Assembly: GCF_002105755.1 (NCBI RefSeq) | Contig: NZ_CP020821.1 | Location: 1,426,001 to 1,490,000 of the forward strand | DNA length: 64,000 bases | DNA from: Mycobacterium colombiense CECT 3035 | GTDB taxonomy: Bacteria > Actinomycetota > Actinomycetes > Mycobacteriales > Mycobacteriaceae | Direction: 5' to 3' | Shown here: positions 52,597-63,024 of the stretch, one piece after another | Numbering within the stretch: position 1 is the first letter of the stretch | Layout: the number at the start of each line of letters is the position of its first letter | Position numbers and translations under genes: made by a program | The notes under the pieces: generated by a model | What the model saw: the letters and a program-made list of their open reading frames with translations, nothing else | Databases searched by the model: none | What the model was told of the DNA's origin: nothing

Positions 52597-53616
52597 TCAC
52601 GCGCCGAGTCGCCGGTACCTCTGCAGCCGCCGTAGAGCCTGCGCCGATGCCGGCCCGGACGACGGAAGCAGCGCCTTGTCGAGTCGCGCACGGATACCGT
52701 CGATGTCGAGATGCATCCCGATCGCCACCAGACAATTGGCCGCGGCCCCCTGGGGCGCCTTGTCGATATCGATCGCACCGCCCACCAGGTTGACGACGTA
52801 GTCGCGGACGGTCGCGCGCTGGCGCACCGCCACAACGCCTTTCATCCTGAACACCTGCGGCGGCGGATCTTCGAGCAGATCGACCAGGGCATCGGGGTCG
52901 ACGCAGCCCGTGCTGCATGCCGTGACGGCGTCGGCGTGGACGTGGTCATGGTCGTGCTCGGGCTCCAAATCCAGAAACGACAGCTGCCCGGCCTGGCCGG
53001 GCGCGGACGCGTCGAAGAGCAGCTCCGGATCTATCCGGCCAGCCGAAGTGCCCACGACATGTACGCGCGGATTGCGTTGCGCCGCACGTTGTGTGACGCG
53101 TTGCACCACCGCCGACCGCTCATCCTCGGGAATTCGGTCGAGCTTGTTGACCACAATCAGCGAGGCCGCACCGTAGCGCACCGGCGGCAGTGTGCCGCAA
53201 TCCACGGTGTCGAAATGGTTCACGGCATCCACAACGTCGATGAGGCCGCCCGCACGCACGCCGCGGATCTCACTGAACCCGATGATCCGGGCGATCGCCA
53301 CGGGGTCGGCCAGCCCGCTGGCCTCGACGACGATGGCGTCGAGGCCCCGGGCCGGGTCGGCGAGCTTGATCAGCGCCTCATCGAGCCCGCCGTCGTCGGG
53401 CAGGCAACAGATGCATCCTCCGGCGATCGAGGCCGGCTCGTCGACCTGGCCCGCCACCAGACCGGCGTCGATGTTGATATCGCCGAAGTCGTTGACCACC
53501 ACGCCGATCCGGGTGCCAGGGTGCCGCAGCAGGTGGTTGAGCAGCGTCGTCTTACCGGCTCCGAGATGACCGGTAAGCGCGATGACGGGTATCGCAGCCA
53601 AACGCTCGCCCTCCAC
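52597..53616 (-). CDS. CobW/G3E-family GTPase (metal chaperone, COG0523)
   Basis: 339 residues from the GTG at 53616. P-loop [18 protein letters not shown], the metal-binding [12 protein letters not shown] (CxCC), [16 protein letters not shown] and VVNKLDRI. A His-rich stretch [10 protein letters not shown] lies between the GTPase and the C-terminal CobW_C domain. Such proteins deliver zinc or cobalt to client enzymes. It is divergent from a TetR gene, with a perfect palindrome near the latter; 26 bases separate its stop from tesB, so they may be one operon. Confidence 0.9.
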   Translation of the reverse strand: MEGERLAAIPVIALTGHLGAGKTTLLNHLLRHPGTRIGVVVNDFGDINIDAGLVAGQVDEPASIAGGCICCLPDDGGLDEALIKLADPARGLDAIVVEASGLADPVAIARIIGFSEIRGVRAGGLIDVVDAVNHFDTVDCGTLPPVRYGAASLIVVNKLDRIPEDERSAVVQRVTQRAAQRNPRVHVVGTSAGRIDPELLFDASAPGQAGQLSFLDLEPEHDHDHVHADAVTACSTGCVDPDALVDLLEDPPPQVFRMKGVVAVRQRATVRDYVVNLVGGAIDIDKAPQGAAANCLVAIGMHLDIDGIRARLDKALLPSSGPASAQALRRLQRYRRLGA

Positions 53617-53771
53617 ATCGACGTCGGGACACCCGATGCTAACGGGCGTGTGCACTGCATGTGGACGCCGTACGCCGCTTTGTGTCTGTCCGGGTGGCAG
53701 TGGCGGCACAACGACGGTCCCGATGATGCCCAGCAATTGGCACAGGTGAGCCCGGCGGTGGCCGGGCGAGC

Positions 53772-53795
53772 ATAACAGAGCAATTGCTCTGTTAT
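53772..53795. promoter_or_regulatory. Perfect 24-bp palindrome, TetR operator
   Basis: ATAACAGAGCAA is followed directly by its exact reverse complement, 9 bases before the ATG of the TetR gene. A perfect dyad of this length next to a TetR gene is a strong operator candidate. It may also control the divergent CobW gene. Confidence 0.8.
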
Positions 53796-53804
53796 AGTGG
53801 CCGC

Positions 53805-54422
53805 ATGCCACGCCCACGTGTCCACGATCGCGATGTGGTGCTCGATGCCGTCGAGGACCTGGTGGCTCGATCGGGCCCAACCGCGGTGACCATCCGCGCG
53901 ATCAGCGCGGCGGTGGGTATGTCCAACGGCGCCGTGTACCACACGTTTACATCGCGGGCCGGCCTGATGGGCCAGGCTTGGCTGCGGGCGGGTCAGCGCT
54001 TTGTGGCGGTGCAGACCTCGTTGGCCGACGAAGCAATTGCCGGCGGCAGCCCCGCCGAGGCCGTGGTGGCCGCCGCCGACGCGGCCGTGGTGTTCACCGA
54101 GCGGTATCCCGGTTCGTCGACGCTGGTGCTTCGCGTGCGCCGCGAGGAGGTGCTCGCCGATGACGTGCCCGCCGATGTCGCCGACGAGCTGCGGCGTCTG
54201 CACCAACTGCTCGTCGCGCTGATGGTGCGGCTTGCCATCGCAGTCTGGGACCGCAAGGACGCGGTGGCGGTGGACACGATAACGAGCTGTGTCGTCGACC
54301 TGCCCACCGCGCTGCTGCTGCGCCGCGACCGGCTCGGGAGCGCCACCGCACGCGCGCAGCTGCACGCGGCCGTACGCGCCGTGCTGGCGGTGGGACCGGC
54401 ACCACGACAGCGCCGTGGCTGA
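53805..54422 (+). CDS. TetR/AcrR-family regulator
   Basis: 205 residues, ATG at 53805. The HTH is [54 protein letters not shown]. It is followed at 40 bases by the enoyl-CoA hydratase and DUF4442 genes on the same strand, so those are probable targets in addition to autoregulation. The perfect palindrome covers its promoter. Confidence 0.9.
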   Translation: MPRPRVHDRDVVLDAVEDLVARSGPTAVTIRAISAAVGMSNGAVYHTFTSRAGLMGQAWLRAGQRFVAVQTSLADEAIAGGSPAEAVVAAADAAVVFTERYPGSSTLVLRVRREEVLADDVPADVADELRRLHQLLVALMVRLAIAVWDRKDAVAVDTITSCVVDLPTALLLRRDRLGSATARAQLHAAVRAVLAVGPAPRQRRG

Positions 54423-54462
54423 CGAATCTTTCTATTTACCAAGCTGACTCAGGAGGAAGTAC

Positions 54463-55137
54463 ATGACAGTGAGACTGGAATACGCTGACAAGATCGCGAT
54501 CATCCGGCTGGGTGAGGACGAGAACCGTTTCTCCCCTGCGTTTCTGGACGACATCGATGATGCGCTCAACCAAGCCGTCTCCGACGGCGCGCAGGGGCTG
54601 GTCACCACCGCCGGCGGAAAGTTCTACTCCAACGGCCTGGATCTGGAATGGCTGGGCGCTCATACCGACCAGGGGCAGTGGTACATCGGCCGGGTGCACC
54701 GCCTGCTGGCACGGATGCTGACCCTGCCCCTACCCACCGCAGCCGCGGTGGTGGGTCACGCGTTCGGCGCCGGCGCGATGCTGGCCGTCGCGCACGACTT
54801 TCGCGTGATGCGCGCCGACCGCGGCTACTTCTGTTTTCCCGAGGTGGACATCCGCATCCCGTTCAACCCCGGCATGGCCGCGCTCATCCAAGCCAAGCTC
54901 ACGCCCCGCGCCGCCGTCGCGTCCATGACCACCGGCCGACGCTTCAGTGGTGCCGAGGCAGAAGAATTCGGCATCGTCGACGCCGCCTGCCCCGAGCGTG
55001 CGGTCACCGACACCGCCGTCGACATGCTGCGACCGCTGCACGGCAAAGATCCGGGCACGCTGGGCGCGATCAAACAGACGATGTTCGATCACGTGGTGCG
55101 CGCCCTGGTCGATGACGAGGACGGAGCGACATCATGA
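54463..55137 (+). CDS. Enoyl-CoA hydratase/isomerase-family protein
   Basis: 224 residues, ATG after AGGAGGAAG. Crotonase-fold features: IAIIRLGEDENRFSPAFLDDIDDALNQA, oxyanion hole GGKFYSNGLDLEWL and AAVVGHAFGAGAMLAVAHDFRVMR, then YFCFPEVDIRIPF. The short length and absence of the usual Glu-Glu dehydratase pair fit a delta3-delta2-enoyl-CoA isomerase-like member. Coupled to the DUF4442 gene in an ATGA overlap. Confidence 0.9.
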   Translation: MTVRLEYADKIAIIRLGEDENRFSPAFLDDIDDALNQAVSDGAQGLVTTAGGKFYSNGLDLEWLGAHTDQGQWYIGRVHRLLARMLTLPLPTAAAVVGHAFGAGAMLAVAHDFRVMRADRGYFCFPEVDIRIPFNPGMAALIQAKLTPRAAVASMTTGRRFSGAEAEEFGIVDAACPERAVTDTAVDMLRPLHGKDPGTLGAIKQTMFDHVVRALVDDEDGATS

Positions 55138-55637
55138 CCGGAGGGAACCCCGTCACCGCACCCGGTACCATCCTTGGAATCTGGAACAGGCTGCAGCGCT
55201 TGCCTTTCGGCAACAAGATATTCAGCTGGGCAGTGTGTTTGAAGGCGCCATACTTCGCCAGCGTGCACCCCACCATCACGGTGTTGCGGCCGAGGCGCTG
55301 CGAAGTGCGTGCACCGAACCGCCGAGGCAGCCACAACCACCTGGGTACCTATCACGCGATCGCGTCATGCAATCTTGCCGAATTGGCCGCCGGCATGATG
55401 ACCGAGGCCACCCTGCCGAAATCCCACCGGTGGATCCCGGTGGGAATGACCGTCGAGTACCTGGCCAAGGCGGACACCGACATGCACGCCACCGCATCGG
55501 TGGATTCCATGCCGGAGTTCGGCGATGAGCCCACCACGCTGGTCGTGCCGGTGCAGGTCACCATGGCCGACGGAACCCTGGCGGTGCGCGCGGAAATCAC
55601 CATGCACATCTCACCGCGGCAGTCCCGGCCCCACTGA
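55134..55637 (+). CDS. DUF4442 hotdog-fold putative thioesterase
   Basis: 167 residues, ATG in ATGA overlap. DUF4442 sequence: LPFGNKIFSWAVCLKAPYFASVHPTITVLRPRRCEVRAPNRRGSHNHLGTYHAIASCNLAELAAGMMTEATLPKSHRWIPVGMTVEYLAKA. The His-Asn-His-x-Gly stretch and the following Asn/Glu are the thioesterase-like active region. Probably acts on acyl-CoA with the upstream crotonase. Confidence 0.87.
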   Translation: MTGGNPVTAPGTILGIWNRLQRLPFGNKIFSWAVCLKAPYFASVHPTITVLRPRRCEVRAPNRRGSHNHLGTYHAIASCNLAELAAGMMTEATLPKSHRWIPVGMTVEYLAKADTDMHATASVDSMPEFGDEPTTLVVPVQVTMADGTLAVRAEITMHISPRQSRPH

Positions 55638-55735
55638 TCCGCCGTCCAACCCCCGTTCGCATTTCCGCGTTGGACACCAAGGCCGTTCCTGTATGGTCAG
55701 CGATGTCTGCCGGCGCGAGGGAACAGGGGCTTTCG

Positions 55736-56662
55736 ATGGCAAACAGGCTCCCCAACAACGCCTTCACGTCCCCGCAGGTTCTGGATCCCGGCTTACGCAA
55801 GGTGGCGCGGTTCGTGCCGCGCGGTTACGCCCTGCACCGCGGTCTGAGGTTTCAGCGCGCGGTCATGAACCTGATGGGCAACGCGGGACGCCTTCGCGCC
55901 GTGCCCGTGGCCGCCGTCAACGAGCACGTCACCGTCCGTCTGCATCGTCCGACCGGCCTTCCCGACCGCGCACCCGCGCTGCTGTGGATCCACGGCGGCG
56001 GCACCATCATGGGGCACGCGGCCCAGGACGATAAGTATCTGCGCAAGCTGTCTCACCGCACCGGGTTCGCGATTGCGGCGGTCGAACATCGGTTGGCTCC
56101 CGAACACCCCTACCCGATACCGGTCGAAGACTGTTATGCAGCGCTGCTGTGGCTGGCCCGCCAGCCGTGGGTCGACCCGGATCGGGTCGCCATCGGCGGC
56201 GCCAGCGCGGGCGGGCATTTCGCCGCCGCGGTCGCGCAGCGGGCGCTTGACCGCAACGACGTCCGCATCGCCTTCCAAATGCTGGTCTATCCGATGCTTG
56301 ACGATCGCACCGGCGCCAAGCGCGACGGCCCCCGGCGAATCATGTGGACCGAATCCGACAATCAACTGGCCTGGCAGTGGTACCTCAACGGCGCCGATCC
56401 CGAAGAGGCGGCACCGGCGCGCCGGACGGATTTGTCGGGCTTACCGCCCGCCTGGATCGGAGTCGGAACCTTGGATCTCTTCTATCAGGAGAGCGTGGAG
56501 TACGCCCGGCGCCTGCGCGAGGCGGGCGTACCGGTGCACGAGGAGATCGTCCCGGGCGCGTTTCATGCGTTCGATCAGCTCGCCGAGAAGGCACCGATAT
56601 CGACGAGGTTCTTCGAGAGCCAGTGCGATTATCTGCGGGGCGCACTTGCGCCCAGCGGATGA
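55736..56662 (+). CDS. HSL-type alpha/beta hydrolase (esterase/lipase)
   Basis: 308 residues from the ATG at 55736 (ATG 55703 possible). HSL-family signature: LLWIHGGGTIMGHAAQDD (HGGG oxyanion), VEHRLAPEHPYP, nucleophile GGASAGGHFAAAVA, acid in IGVGTLDLFYQES and His in PGAFHAFDQL. It would hydrolyse short-chain esters or lipids. No signal peptide. It follows the DUF4442 gene on the same strand with about 100 bases between. Confidence 0.92.
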   Translation: MANRLPNNAFTSPQVLDPGLRKVARFVPRGYALHRGLRFQRAVMNLMGNAGRLRAVPVAAVNEHVTVRLHRPTGLPDRAPALLWIHGGGTIMGHAAQDDKYLRKLSHRTGFAIAAVEHRLAPEHPYPIPVEDCYAALLWLARQPWVDPDRVAIGGASAGGHFAAAVAQRALDRNDVRIAFQMLVYPMLDDRTGAKRDGPRRIMWTESDNQLAWQWYLNGADPEEAAPARRTDLSGLPPAWIGVGTLDLFYQESVEYARRLREAGVPVHEEIVPGAFHAFDQLAEKAPISTRFFESQCDYLRGALAPSG

Positions 56663-56836
56663 CCGTCGCCATTGAGCGCATCATGTCCGAATTAGCTTGC
56701 ACGGCAATGGCTTAGGCTGTAATACCGTGCCCCGCCGCACGTCACTTCGGTCAATGATCTCGGTCGGCCACAGTTTGCTGCCGGACCTGACACGCGAGGC
56801 CGCCGACCCCGAACGCGGCACCTTTCGACTGCAAAG

Positions 56837-56851
56837 TGTGCATAACGTGCA
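56837..56851 (-). promoter_or_regulatory. Operator-like motif upstream of the mmpSL tetR
   Basis: Read on the minus strand it is TGCACGTTATGCACA. A 13-of-15 match, TGCAAGATATGCACA, lies at 57504-57518 on the other side of the tetR gene. It sits 12 bases before the tetR start codon. Confidence 0.6.
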
Positions 56852-56862
56852 ACTATAAAGGT

Positions 56863-57471
56863 ATGGGCAATCCCGTAGGGCTACGAGAGCGCCGTCGCCG
56901 CCAGACGAGCGCCGACATCCGCGACGCCGCGGTGCGCCTCACGCTGGAACGGGGGTTCGACAAGGTCACCGTCGACGAGATCTGCGCCGAAGCCGGAATC
57001 GCCACGCGCACCTTTTTCAACTACTTCCCCAACAAGGAATCCGCGCTCGCCTACGGCCCCTCGGACATACCTCCCGAACTGGTGGAGGAGTTCGTCGCCG
57101 CAGGTCCGGCCCCCTACTCGGTGGTGTTGGCGGAGCTGATCACCCTGGCCGCACACCACCTCCGCGACGTGCCCCCGCAACGCGAACACGCGGCCCACAT
57201 GCTGGAACTCGCCAAGACCTCGCCGGCCGTGCTGGCGGCGTTCCTCGCCGACCTGGAGCGGTTTCAAAAGCAGTTGACCGACATCATCGTGCGGCGCCAG
57301 GCCATGAAGCCCGACGACGAGATGGCGGCGTTGATCTCCGCGCTGGCGCTGACGGCGGTGCGTTCTGGGATTGAGCGGTGGGCCAGCGGCGAGCCGAATG
57401 AAACCGCCGACACGCCGATGCCCTATGTTGAGCGTGCCGCCGCCCTGGTGAACAGCATCTTCACAAAGTGA
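56863..57471 (+). CDS. TetR/AcrR-family regulator of mmpS-mmpL
   Basis: 202 residues from the ATG at 56863. The HTH is RRRQTSADIRDAAVRLTLERGFDKVTVDEICAEAGIATRTFFNYFPNKESALAYGPSD, the variant with FFNYFPNKE. The C-terminal domain is helical. Its place directly before mmpS-mmpL, with matching operator motifs on both sides of it, makes it the likely repressor of the exporter. Analogous regulator-MmpS-MmpL sets control drug efflux and siderophore export in other mycobacteria. Confidence 0.9.
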   Translation: MGNPVGLRERRRRQTSADIRDAAVRLTLERGFDKVTVDEICAEAGIATRTFFNYFPNKESALAYGPSDIPPELVEEFVAAGPAPYSVVLAELITLAAHHLRDVPPQREHAAHMLELAKTSPAVLAAFLADLERFQKQLTDIIVRRQAMKPDDEMAALISALALTAVRSGIERWASGEPNETADTPMPYVERAAALVNSIFTK

Positions 57472-57503
57472 CCTGAAACACCAGTAGCAAATGTTGCATG
57501 CAC

Positions 57504-57518
57504 TGCAAGATATGCACA
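57504..57518 (+). promoter_or_regulatory. Operator-like motif upstream of mmpS
   Basis: TGCAAGATATGCACA matches the inverse motif before tetR at 13 of 15 positions. The adjacent TTGCA-TGCAC-TGCAA is a further inverted repeat. Located about 255 bases before the mmpS start. Confidence 0.6.
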
Positions 57519-57773
57519 TCATGTACTATGCGCTGGTGGCGGTGCCCGGGGAGGCTTCAGCAACAAGGTGAGCCGGGTGTCGGCGCCGGGAACGTAAGCC
57601 GGTGTGGGTGGGCAGCATTCACCGCGCTTGACGCTCCAGCGCGCGCGAACCGTAGCAATCGACGTACTCCGTTGTTGGCCAATGCGACTTGCGGGCACTC
57701 ACCTGCCCGGGACCTCCGGTCGCGCAAACGCTGATCCACGTCACGACCGCGTGGCGAGGAAGGGATCACCTAG
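57519..57773 (+). other. Long mmpS leader region
   Basis: About 255 bases between the operator-like motif and the mmpS GTG, with GAGGAAGGG as the ribosome site. It holds GC-rich segments able to pair (GCCGGGTGTCGGCGCCGG). I do not recognise a riboswitch in it and see no gene. Confidence 0.4.
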
Positions 57774-58208
57774 GTGCAGATATCGAGACTTGTGCGCAAC
57801 GCCTGGTTGCCGCTGCTGATCGTGGCGGTCGTGGTGGTCGGCGGCTTTGCGGTCGTCCGGGTCAAATCGTTTTTCGGTGCGCAGGACACCGGCATCATGA
57901 CCAGCCCGCGGCTCGATGACTCGAAGCCGTTCAAGCCCAAGGTGGTCAAGTACGAGGTCTTCGGCTCGGCCAGCCAGGCCAACGTCAACTACTTGGACCT
58001 GTCCGCCGATCCGCGGCGGATCGACGGCGCGCCGCTGCCGTGGACGCTGGTCCTGAGCACCACCGCGCCCTCGGTGTTCCCCAACCTTTCGGCGCAAAGC
58101 GATGGCAACTCCCTCGGCTGCCGCATCACGATCGATGACGAAGTCAAGGCCGAGAACATCACCCACGGCGTGCACGCCCTGACCTTCTGCTTGGTGAAAT
58201 CCGCATGA
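57774..58208 (+). CDS. MmpS-family accessory membrane protein
   Basis: 144 residues, GTG start after GAGGAAGGG. One N-terminal membrane helix ([22 protein letters not shown]) and a periplasmic MmpS domain: [76 protein letters not shown]. MmpS proteins support MmpL exporters. Its stop overlaps the mmpL start in ATGA. Confidence 0.93.
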   Translation: MQISRLVRNAWLPLLIVAVVVVGGFAVVRVKSFFGAQDTGIMTSPRLDDSKPFKPKVVKYEVFGSASQANVNYLDLSADPRRIDGAPLPWTLVLSTTAPSVFPNLSAQSDGNSLGCRITIDDEVKAENITHGVHALTFCLVKSA

Positions 58209-61105
58209 GCACAACAGTCGACGACACCCGAACCGACGCCATCCCCGTCGTCAAAGAACCCGTGCACGACAAGATCCCCCGGATCATCCGCACGTTGGCC
58301 GTGCCGATCATCCTGGGCTGGATCGCGCTCATCGCGGTGCTCAACACCGTCGTCCCACAGCTGGACGAGGTCGGCAAGATGCGTTCGGTGTCAATGGCAC
58401 CCGACGATGCGCAATCGGTGGTCGCGACCAAGCGCATGGGCGCGATATTCAACGAGTACAAATCGAACAGCTCGGTGATGATCGTCCTCGAGGGCCAGAA
58501 TCCCCTCGGTGCCGACGCGCACGCCTACTACGACCAGATCGTCAAGAAGCTCGACGCCGACACCAAACACGTTGAGCACGTTCAGGATATGTGGAGCGAT
58601 CCACTGACCGGGGCGGGCGCGCAGAGCAATGACGGCAAGGCCGCCTACGTCCAGGTCTACCTCGCCGGTAACCAGGGTGAGGCCTTGGCCAACGAGTCGG
58701 TGGAATCCGTCCAGAAGATCGTCAAGAGCGTGCAGCCCCCCAACGGGGTCAAGACCTACGTCACCGGCCCCGCGGCGCTGTCGGCGGACCAACACGAGGC
58801 AGGCGACCGCAGCCTGCAGCTCATCACATTGGCCACCTTCACCGTGATCATCGGCATGCTGCTGCTGGTCTATCGGTCGGTCATCACGGTGCTGCTGACG
58901 CTGGTGATGGTGGTACTCGAGCTCTCGGCCGCGCGCGGCATGGTGGCTTTCCTCGGCTACTTCAACCTCATCGGGCTCTCGACGTTCGCCACCAACCTGT
59001 TGGTCACGTTGGGAATCGCGGCCGCCACCGACTACGCGATCTTCCTGATCGGGCGATATCAGGAAGCCCGCGCCATCGGGGAGACCCGCGAAGAGGCGTA
59101 CTACACCATGTACAAGGGCACCGCCCACGTGGTGCTCGGATCGGGCTTGACCATCGCCGGCGCGACATTCTGCCTGCACTTCACGAACCTGCCGTATTTC
59201 CAGACGCTGGGCATTCCGCTCGCCATCGGCATGGTGGTGGTGGTCGCAGCGGCATTGACGCTCGGTGCGGCCGTCATCGCGGTGGCCACGCGCTTCGGCA
59301 AGACACTCGAACCGAAACGGACGCAACGGATTCGCGGGTGGCGCAAGATCGGCGCCCTCGTCGTCCGCTGGCCCGGTCCGATCCTGGTGATGACCATCGG
59401 GGTCGCGCTGGTGGGCCTGCTGACCCTGCCGGGCTACCGGACCAACTACAACGACCGCAACTACCTACCGGCGGACCTGCCCGCGAACGAGGGTTACGCG
59501 GCCGCGGACCGGCACTTCTCCCAGGCCCGGATGAATCCCGAGGTGTTGATGATCGAGAGCGATCACGATCTGCGCAACTCGGCGGACTTCCTGGTGATCG
59601 ACAAGATCGCGAAGACGATCTTCCGGGTGCCGGGAATCGGTCGCGTGCAAGCCATCACCCGCCCCCAGGGCACGCCGATCGAGCACACCTCGATCCCGTT
59701 CCAGATCAGCATGCAGGGCGTCAGCCAGCAGATGAACCAGAAGTACCAGGAAGACCAGATGGCCGACATGCTGCATCAGGCCGACATGATGCAGACGACC
59801 ATCGACAGCATGGAAAAGATGTCCAGCATCACCGTGCAGATGTCGAACGACATGCACCAGATGGTCAAGAAGATGCACGACATGACCATCGACATCAACG
59901 AATTACGCGATCACATGGCGGATTTCGAGGACTTCTTCCGGCCGATCCGAAGCTATCTCTACTGGGAAAAGCATTGCTACGACATCCCGGTGTGCTGGTC
60001 GCTTCGCTCGGTCTTTGACGGCCTCGACGGCATCGACACGATGACCGACGACATCCAAAGCCTGCTGCCGATCATGGATCACCTCGACACGCTGATGCCC
60101 CAGATGGTGGCGTTGATGCCCTCCATGATCGAGAACATGAAGGCCATGAAAACGACGATGCTGACCATGTATTCGACCCAGAAAGGTCTGCAGGATCAGC
60201 AGAAGGAGGCGCAGAAGAACTCCAGCGCCATGGGTAAGGCGTTCGACGCCTCCAAGAACGACGACTCGTTCTACCTGCCCCCGGAGACCTTCAACAACAA
60301 AGAGTTCAAGAAGGGCATGAAGAACTTCATCTCCCCCGACGGGCACGCCGTGCGCTTCATCATCAGCCATGACGGCGATCCGATGTCGCAGGAAGGTATT
60401 TCGCACATCCCGTTGATCAAGAAGGCCGCCTACGAAGCGTTGAAGGGCACGCCGCTGGAGGGCTCGAAGATCTATCTCGCCGGCACCGCGTCGATCTACA
60501 AAGACCTCAGCGACGGCAACACCTACGACCTGTTGATCGCCGGGATCTCGTCGCTGTGCCTGATTTTCATCATCATGCTGATCATCACGCGGGGCGTGGT
60601 GGCGTCGGCGGTGATCGTGGGAACCGTCTTGCTCTCGCTGGGCGCGTCCTTCGGGCTCTCGGTGCTGATCTGGCAGCACCTGATCGGCGTCGAGCTGCAC
60701 TGGATGGTGCTGGCGATGTCGGTCATCATCCTGCTGGCCGTCGGCGCGGACTACAACCTGCTGCTGGTGGCGCGGTTCAAGGAGGAGATCCACGCCGGCC
60801 TGAACACCGGCATCATCCGGTCGATGGGCGGCACCGGTTCGGTGGTGACATCGGCGGGACTGGTGTTCGCCTTCACGATGATGACTATGGCGGTCAGCGA
60901 GCTGACTGTCATCGGCCAGGTCGGCACCACGATCGGATTGGGTCTGCTGTTCGACACCCTGATCGTGCGGTCGCTGATGACACCGTCCATCGCTGCGCTG
61001 CTGGGCAAGTGGTTCTGGTGGCCGCAACGGGTCCGTCAGCGCCCGGTCCCGTCACCCTGGCCTCAGCCGGCCAAGGAACGCGAAACGGTAAGCGCCGCTA
61101 CGTAA
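58205..61105 (+). CDS. MmpL-family RND transporter
   Basis: 966 residues. Two RND halves with about 12 membrane helices; the proton-relay Asp-Tyr pairs are in [14 protein letters not shown] (near 280) and [14 protein letters not shown] (near 850). The large periplasmic insert (about 500-720) is Met/Asp-rich and coiled ([20 protein letters not shown]). The adjacent MmpS and TetR place it with the MmpL4/5-like group, which exports siderophores, glycopeptidolipids or drugs. The cargo is not evident here. Confidence 0.94.
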   Translation: MSTTVDDTRTDAIPVVKEPVHDKIPRIIRTLAVPIILGWIALIAVLNTVVPQLDEVGKMRSVSMAPDDAQSVVATKRMGAIFNEYKSNSSVMIVLEGQNPLGADAHAYYDQIVKKLDADTKHVEHVQDMWSDPLTGAGAQSNDGKAAYVQVYLAGNQGEALANESVESVQKIVKSVQPPNGVKTYVTGPAALSADQHEAGDRSLQLITLATFTVIIGMLLLVYRSVITVLLTLVMVVLELSAARGMVAFLGYFNLIGLSTFATNLLVTLGIAAATDYAIFLIGRYQEARAIGETREEAYYTMYKGTAHVVLGSGLTIAGATFCLHFTNLPYFQTLGIPLAIGMVVVVAAALTLGAAVIAVATRFGKTLEPKRTQRIRGWRKIGALVVRWPGPILVMTIGVALVGLLTLPGYRTNYNDRNYLPADLPANEGYAAADRHFSQARMNPEVLMIESDHDLRNSADFLVIDKIAKTIFRVPGIGRVQAITRPQGTPIEHTSIPFQISMQGVSQQMNQKYQEDQMADMLHQADMMQTTIDSMEKMSSITVQMSNDMHQMVKKMHDMTIDINELRDHMADFEDFFRPIRSYLYWEKHCYDIPVCWSLRSVFDGLDGIDTMTDDIQSLLPIMDHLDTLMPQMVALMPSMIENMKAMKTTMLTMYSTQKGLQDQQKEAQKNSSAMGKAFDASKNDDSFYLPPETFNNKEFKKGMKNFISPDGHAVRFIISHDGDPMSQEGISHIPLIKKAAYEALKGTPLEGSKIYLAGTASIYKDLSDGNTYDLLIAGISSLCLIFIIMLIITRGVVASAVIVGTVLLSLGASFGLSVLIWQHLIGVELHWMVLAMSVIILLAVGADYNLLLVARFKEEIHAGLNTGIIRSMGGTGSVVTSAGLVFAFTMMTMAVSELTVIGQVGTTIGLGLLFDTLIVRSLMTPSIAALLGKWFWWPQRVRQRPVPSPWPQPAKERETVSAAT

Positions 61106-61880
61106 CCCAGTCCGGCTGGTCGGCGGTCTCGACGTTGGAGAAATCCTTGTGGCCCAGGCCGGCGGTGGTGCCGCCGTCGACGACGAACTCCGAGCCGGTG
61201 GAGTAGCTCGACTCGTCGCTGGCCAGGTACACCACCAGGTTGGAGACTTCCACCGGTTGGGCCGCGCGGCCCAGCGCGGTCTGGAAGATATCGTCGGGAA
61301 CCCAATCGGTCATCGGCGTCTTGATGAGCCCGGGATGGATCGAGTTGACCCGGATTCCGCTGGGGCCCAGTTCGAGCGCGGCCGACTTGGTCAGTCCACG
61401 AACGGCGAATTTCGTTGCGGTGTAGCCGTGGCAGGCGATGGTGCCCGCCATGCCCTCGATCGAGGAGATGTTGATGATCGAGCCCCGGCCCGCTTCCTTC
61501 ATGGGTTTGACCACGGCGCGGATGCCGAGAAACACGCCGGTCAAATTGATGTCGAGGATGCGCTGCCACTCCGAGAGCGCGTAATCCTCCAGCGTGCCGA
61601 TGTTGATGATGCCGGCGTTGTTGACCAGCACATCGATGCGGCCGAACTCGCCCAGGGCGGTGGCCACCGCCGCATCCCAGTCCTCGGGCTTGGTCACGTC
61701 GAGGTGCAGGTAGCGGGCGGCGTCGCCGACCTCCGCCGCCACCGCCTTGCCCTCATCGTCGAGGATGTCGCCGAACACCACCTTGGCACCCTCGGCGACC
61801 AGCGTCCGCACGTGCGATGCGCCCATCCCCCGGGCGCCGCCGCTGATCAGGGCGACCTTGCCCGCCAACCGTTCTGCCAC
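61098..61880 (-). CDS. fabG3: 3-alpha/20-beta-hydroxysteroid dehydrogenase-type SDR (Rv2002/FabG3-like)
   Basis: 260 residues from the GTG at 61880. Very close in pattern to M. tuberculosis Rv2002: [69 protein letters not shown], catalytic [12 protein letters not shown].. [50 protein letters not shown] and the same C-terminal QPDWVT. It oxidises or reduces steroid hydroxyls with NAD(H). The convergent mmpL gene overlaps its end by eight bases. Confidence 0.93.
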   Translation of the reverse strand: MAERLAGKVALISGGARGMGASHVRTLVAEGAKVVFGDILDDEGKAVAAEVGDAARYLHLDVTKPEDWDAAVATALGEFGRIDVLVNNAGIINIGTLEDYALSEWQRILDINLTGVFLGIRAVVKPMKEAGRGSIINISSIEGMAGTIACHGYTATKFAVRGLTKSAALELGPSGIRVNSIHPGLIKTPMTDWVPDDIFQTALGRAAQPVEVSNLVVYLASDESSYSTGSEFVVDGGTTAGLGHKDFSNVETADQPDWVT

Positions 61881-61989
61881 TGCGTTCTCCTGTCGTGTGA
61901 ATTCGTCTCTGCACCATACGTACCGGAGGCTCTGTATGGCCATAGTCAGAAAGATGCGACATGCCAGGGCTGCGCCGGGCGACCTGGAG

Positions 61990-62913
61990 TCAGGAGTCGT
62001 ACGCGCGCAGCAGCGCCCGCGTGCGTGCCCGGCCCTCCGGCGACGGATCGAACGCCGCGGCAACGTATTCGTCGACGCCCGCTGCACGCAGTTCGTCGAG
62101 CCGGCCGCGGACCGTGTCCTCGTCGCCGATGATGGCGGCATCCTCCGGCCCGGCATAGCCTTCGCGATCGAGCATCGCGCGGTACGACGGCAGCTGGCCG
62201 TAGATGGCGAACTGTTCGGCCGCCTGCTTGCGGGCGGCGTCGACGTCGTCGGTGACGCTGACGGGCAACGACGCGGCGACGCGCACCTGGCCCTCACGCC
62301 CGGCATCGGCGGCGGCCTGGCGCAGCGTCGGCGCGACGTGCTGTGCCAGCGTGGCGGGTCCCGTCATCCAGGTGCACGTGCCCGAGGTGCGCCGGCCGGC
62401 GAGCTTGAGCAGTTGGGGACCCAGCGCCGCGATGTAGACGTCGGGCCGCGGTGCGCCCGAAATCATCAGCGCGCCGCGCGTGGTCACTGTCTCCCCCGCC
62501 GCGTCGGCGCGTTCACCGGCCAGCAGGGGCAGCAGCCCGTCGAGAAATTCGTTGAGCCTGCGCACCGGCTTGTCCCACGGAATGCCCCACATCCCCTCGG
62601 TGACCGCCTGGTGGGTCATGCCGAGCCCGAGAGTGAACCGGCCGCCCGACGCGAGGCTCACCGTGAGGGCGCGCTGGGCCATCTGCATCGGATGCTGATT
62701 CTGGATGGGCACCACACCGCTGGCCACCTCGATCGTGTCGACCTCATGCAAGGCGATAGCCAGGATAGTGAGAAGGTCAGGCTCGTAAGGCAATTGGCTC
62801 ATCCACACGCGTTTGAAGCCTTCATCGCGAAGCATCGCGAGGTTGGCGATCGTCGCGTCGATCGGCGATTCACTGCCCGTTCCGCTGAGTTGCCCGAACA
62901 TACTGACCTGCAT
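61990..62913 (-). CDS. LLM-class F420-dependent oxidoreductase
   Basis: 307 residues from the ATG at 62913. A bacterial luciferase-like (TIGR03564-type) enzyme: DEGFKRVWMSQLPYEPDLLTILAIALHEVDTIEVASGVVPIQNQHPMQMAQRALTVSLASGGRFTLGLGMTHQ, then RGALMISGAPRPDVYIAALGPQLLKLAG, and VRGRLDELRAAGVDEYV. F420 is the probable cofactor. Substrate unknown. About 110 bases separate it from fabG3 on the same strand. Confidence 0.9.
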   Translation of the reverse strand: MQVSMFGQLSGTGSESPIDATIANLAMLRDEGFKRVWMSQLPYEPDLLTILAIALHEVDTIEVASGVVPIQNQHPMQMAQRALTVSLASGGRFTLGLGMTHQAVTEGMWGIPWDKPVRRLNEFLDGLLPLLAGERADAAGETVTTRGALMISGAPRPDVYIAALGPQLLKLAGRRTSGTCTWMTGPATLAQHVAPTLRQAAADAGREGQVRVAASLPVSVTDDVDAARKQAAEQFAIYGQLPSYRAMLDREGYAGPEDAAIIGDEDTVRGRLDELRAAGVDEYVAAAFDPSPEGRARTRALLRAYDS

Positions 62914-63024
62914 GACCACACGCTCCTCTGCGTCGGTTTGCGCGGCGGGAAGGTTGCCGTCGTTCAACTCTACGGCCAGCGCTTGCCCGGCCCGCATCGC
63001 CGGAGGTCACCGAACGCAACAACC

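Noticed and set aside
53663..53775. Short plus-strand frame ending SGWQWRHND.. AVAGRA before tetR
   Set aside because: It has no clear ribosome site, overlaps the divergent promoter region, and no family is recognised.
57519..57773. Riboswitch in the mmpS leader
   Set aside because: I looked for cobalamin, SAM, ydaO and glycine riboswitch motifs and found no convincing match; only GC-rich pairing segments remain.
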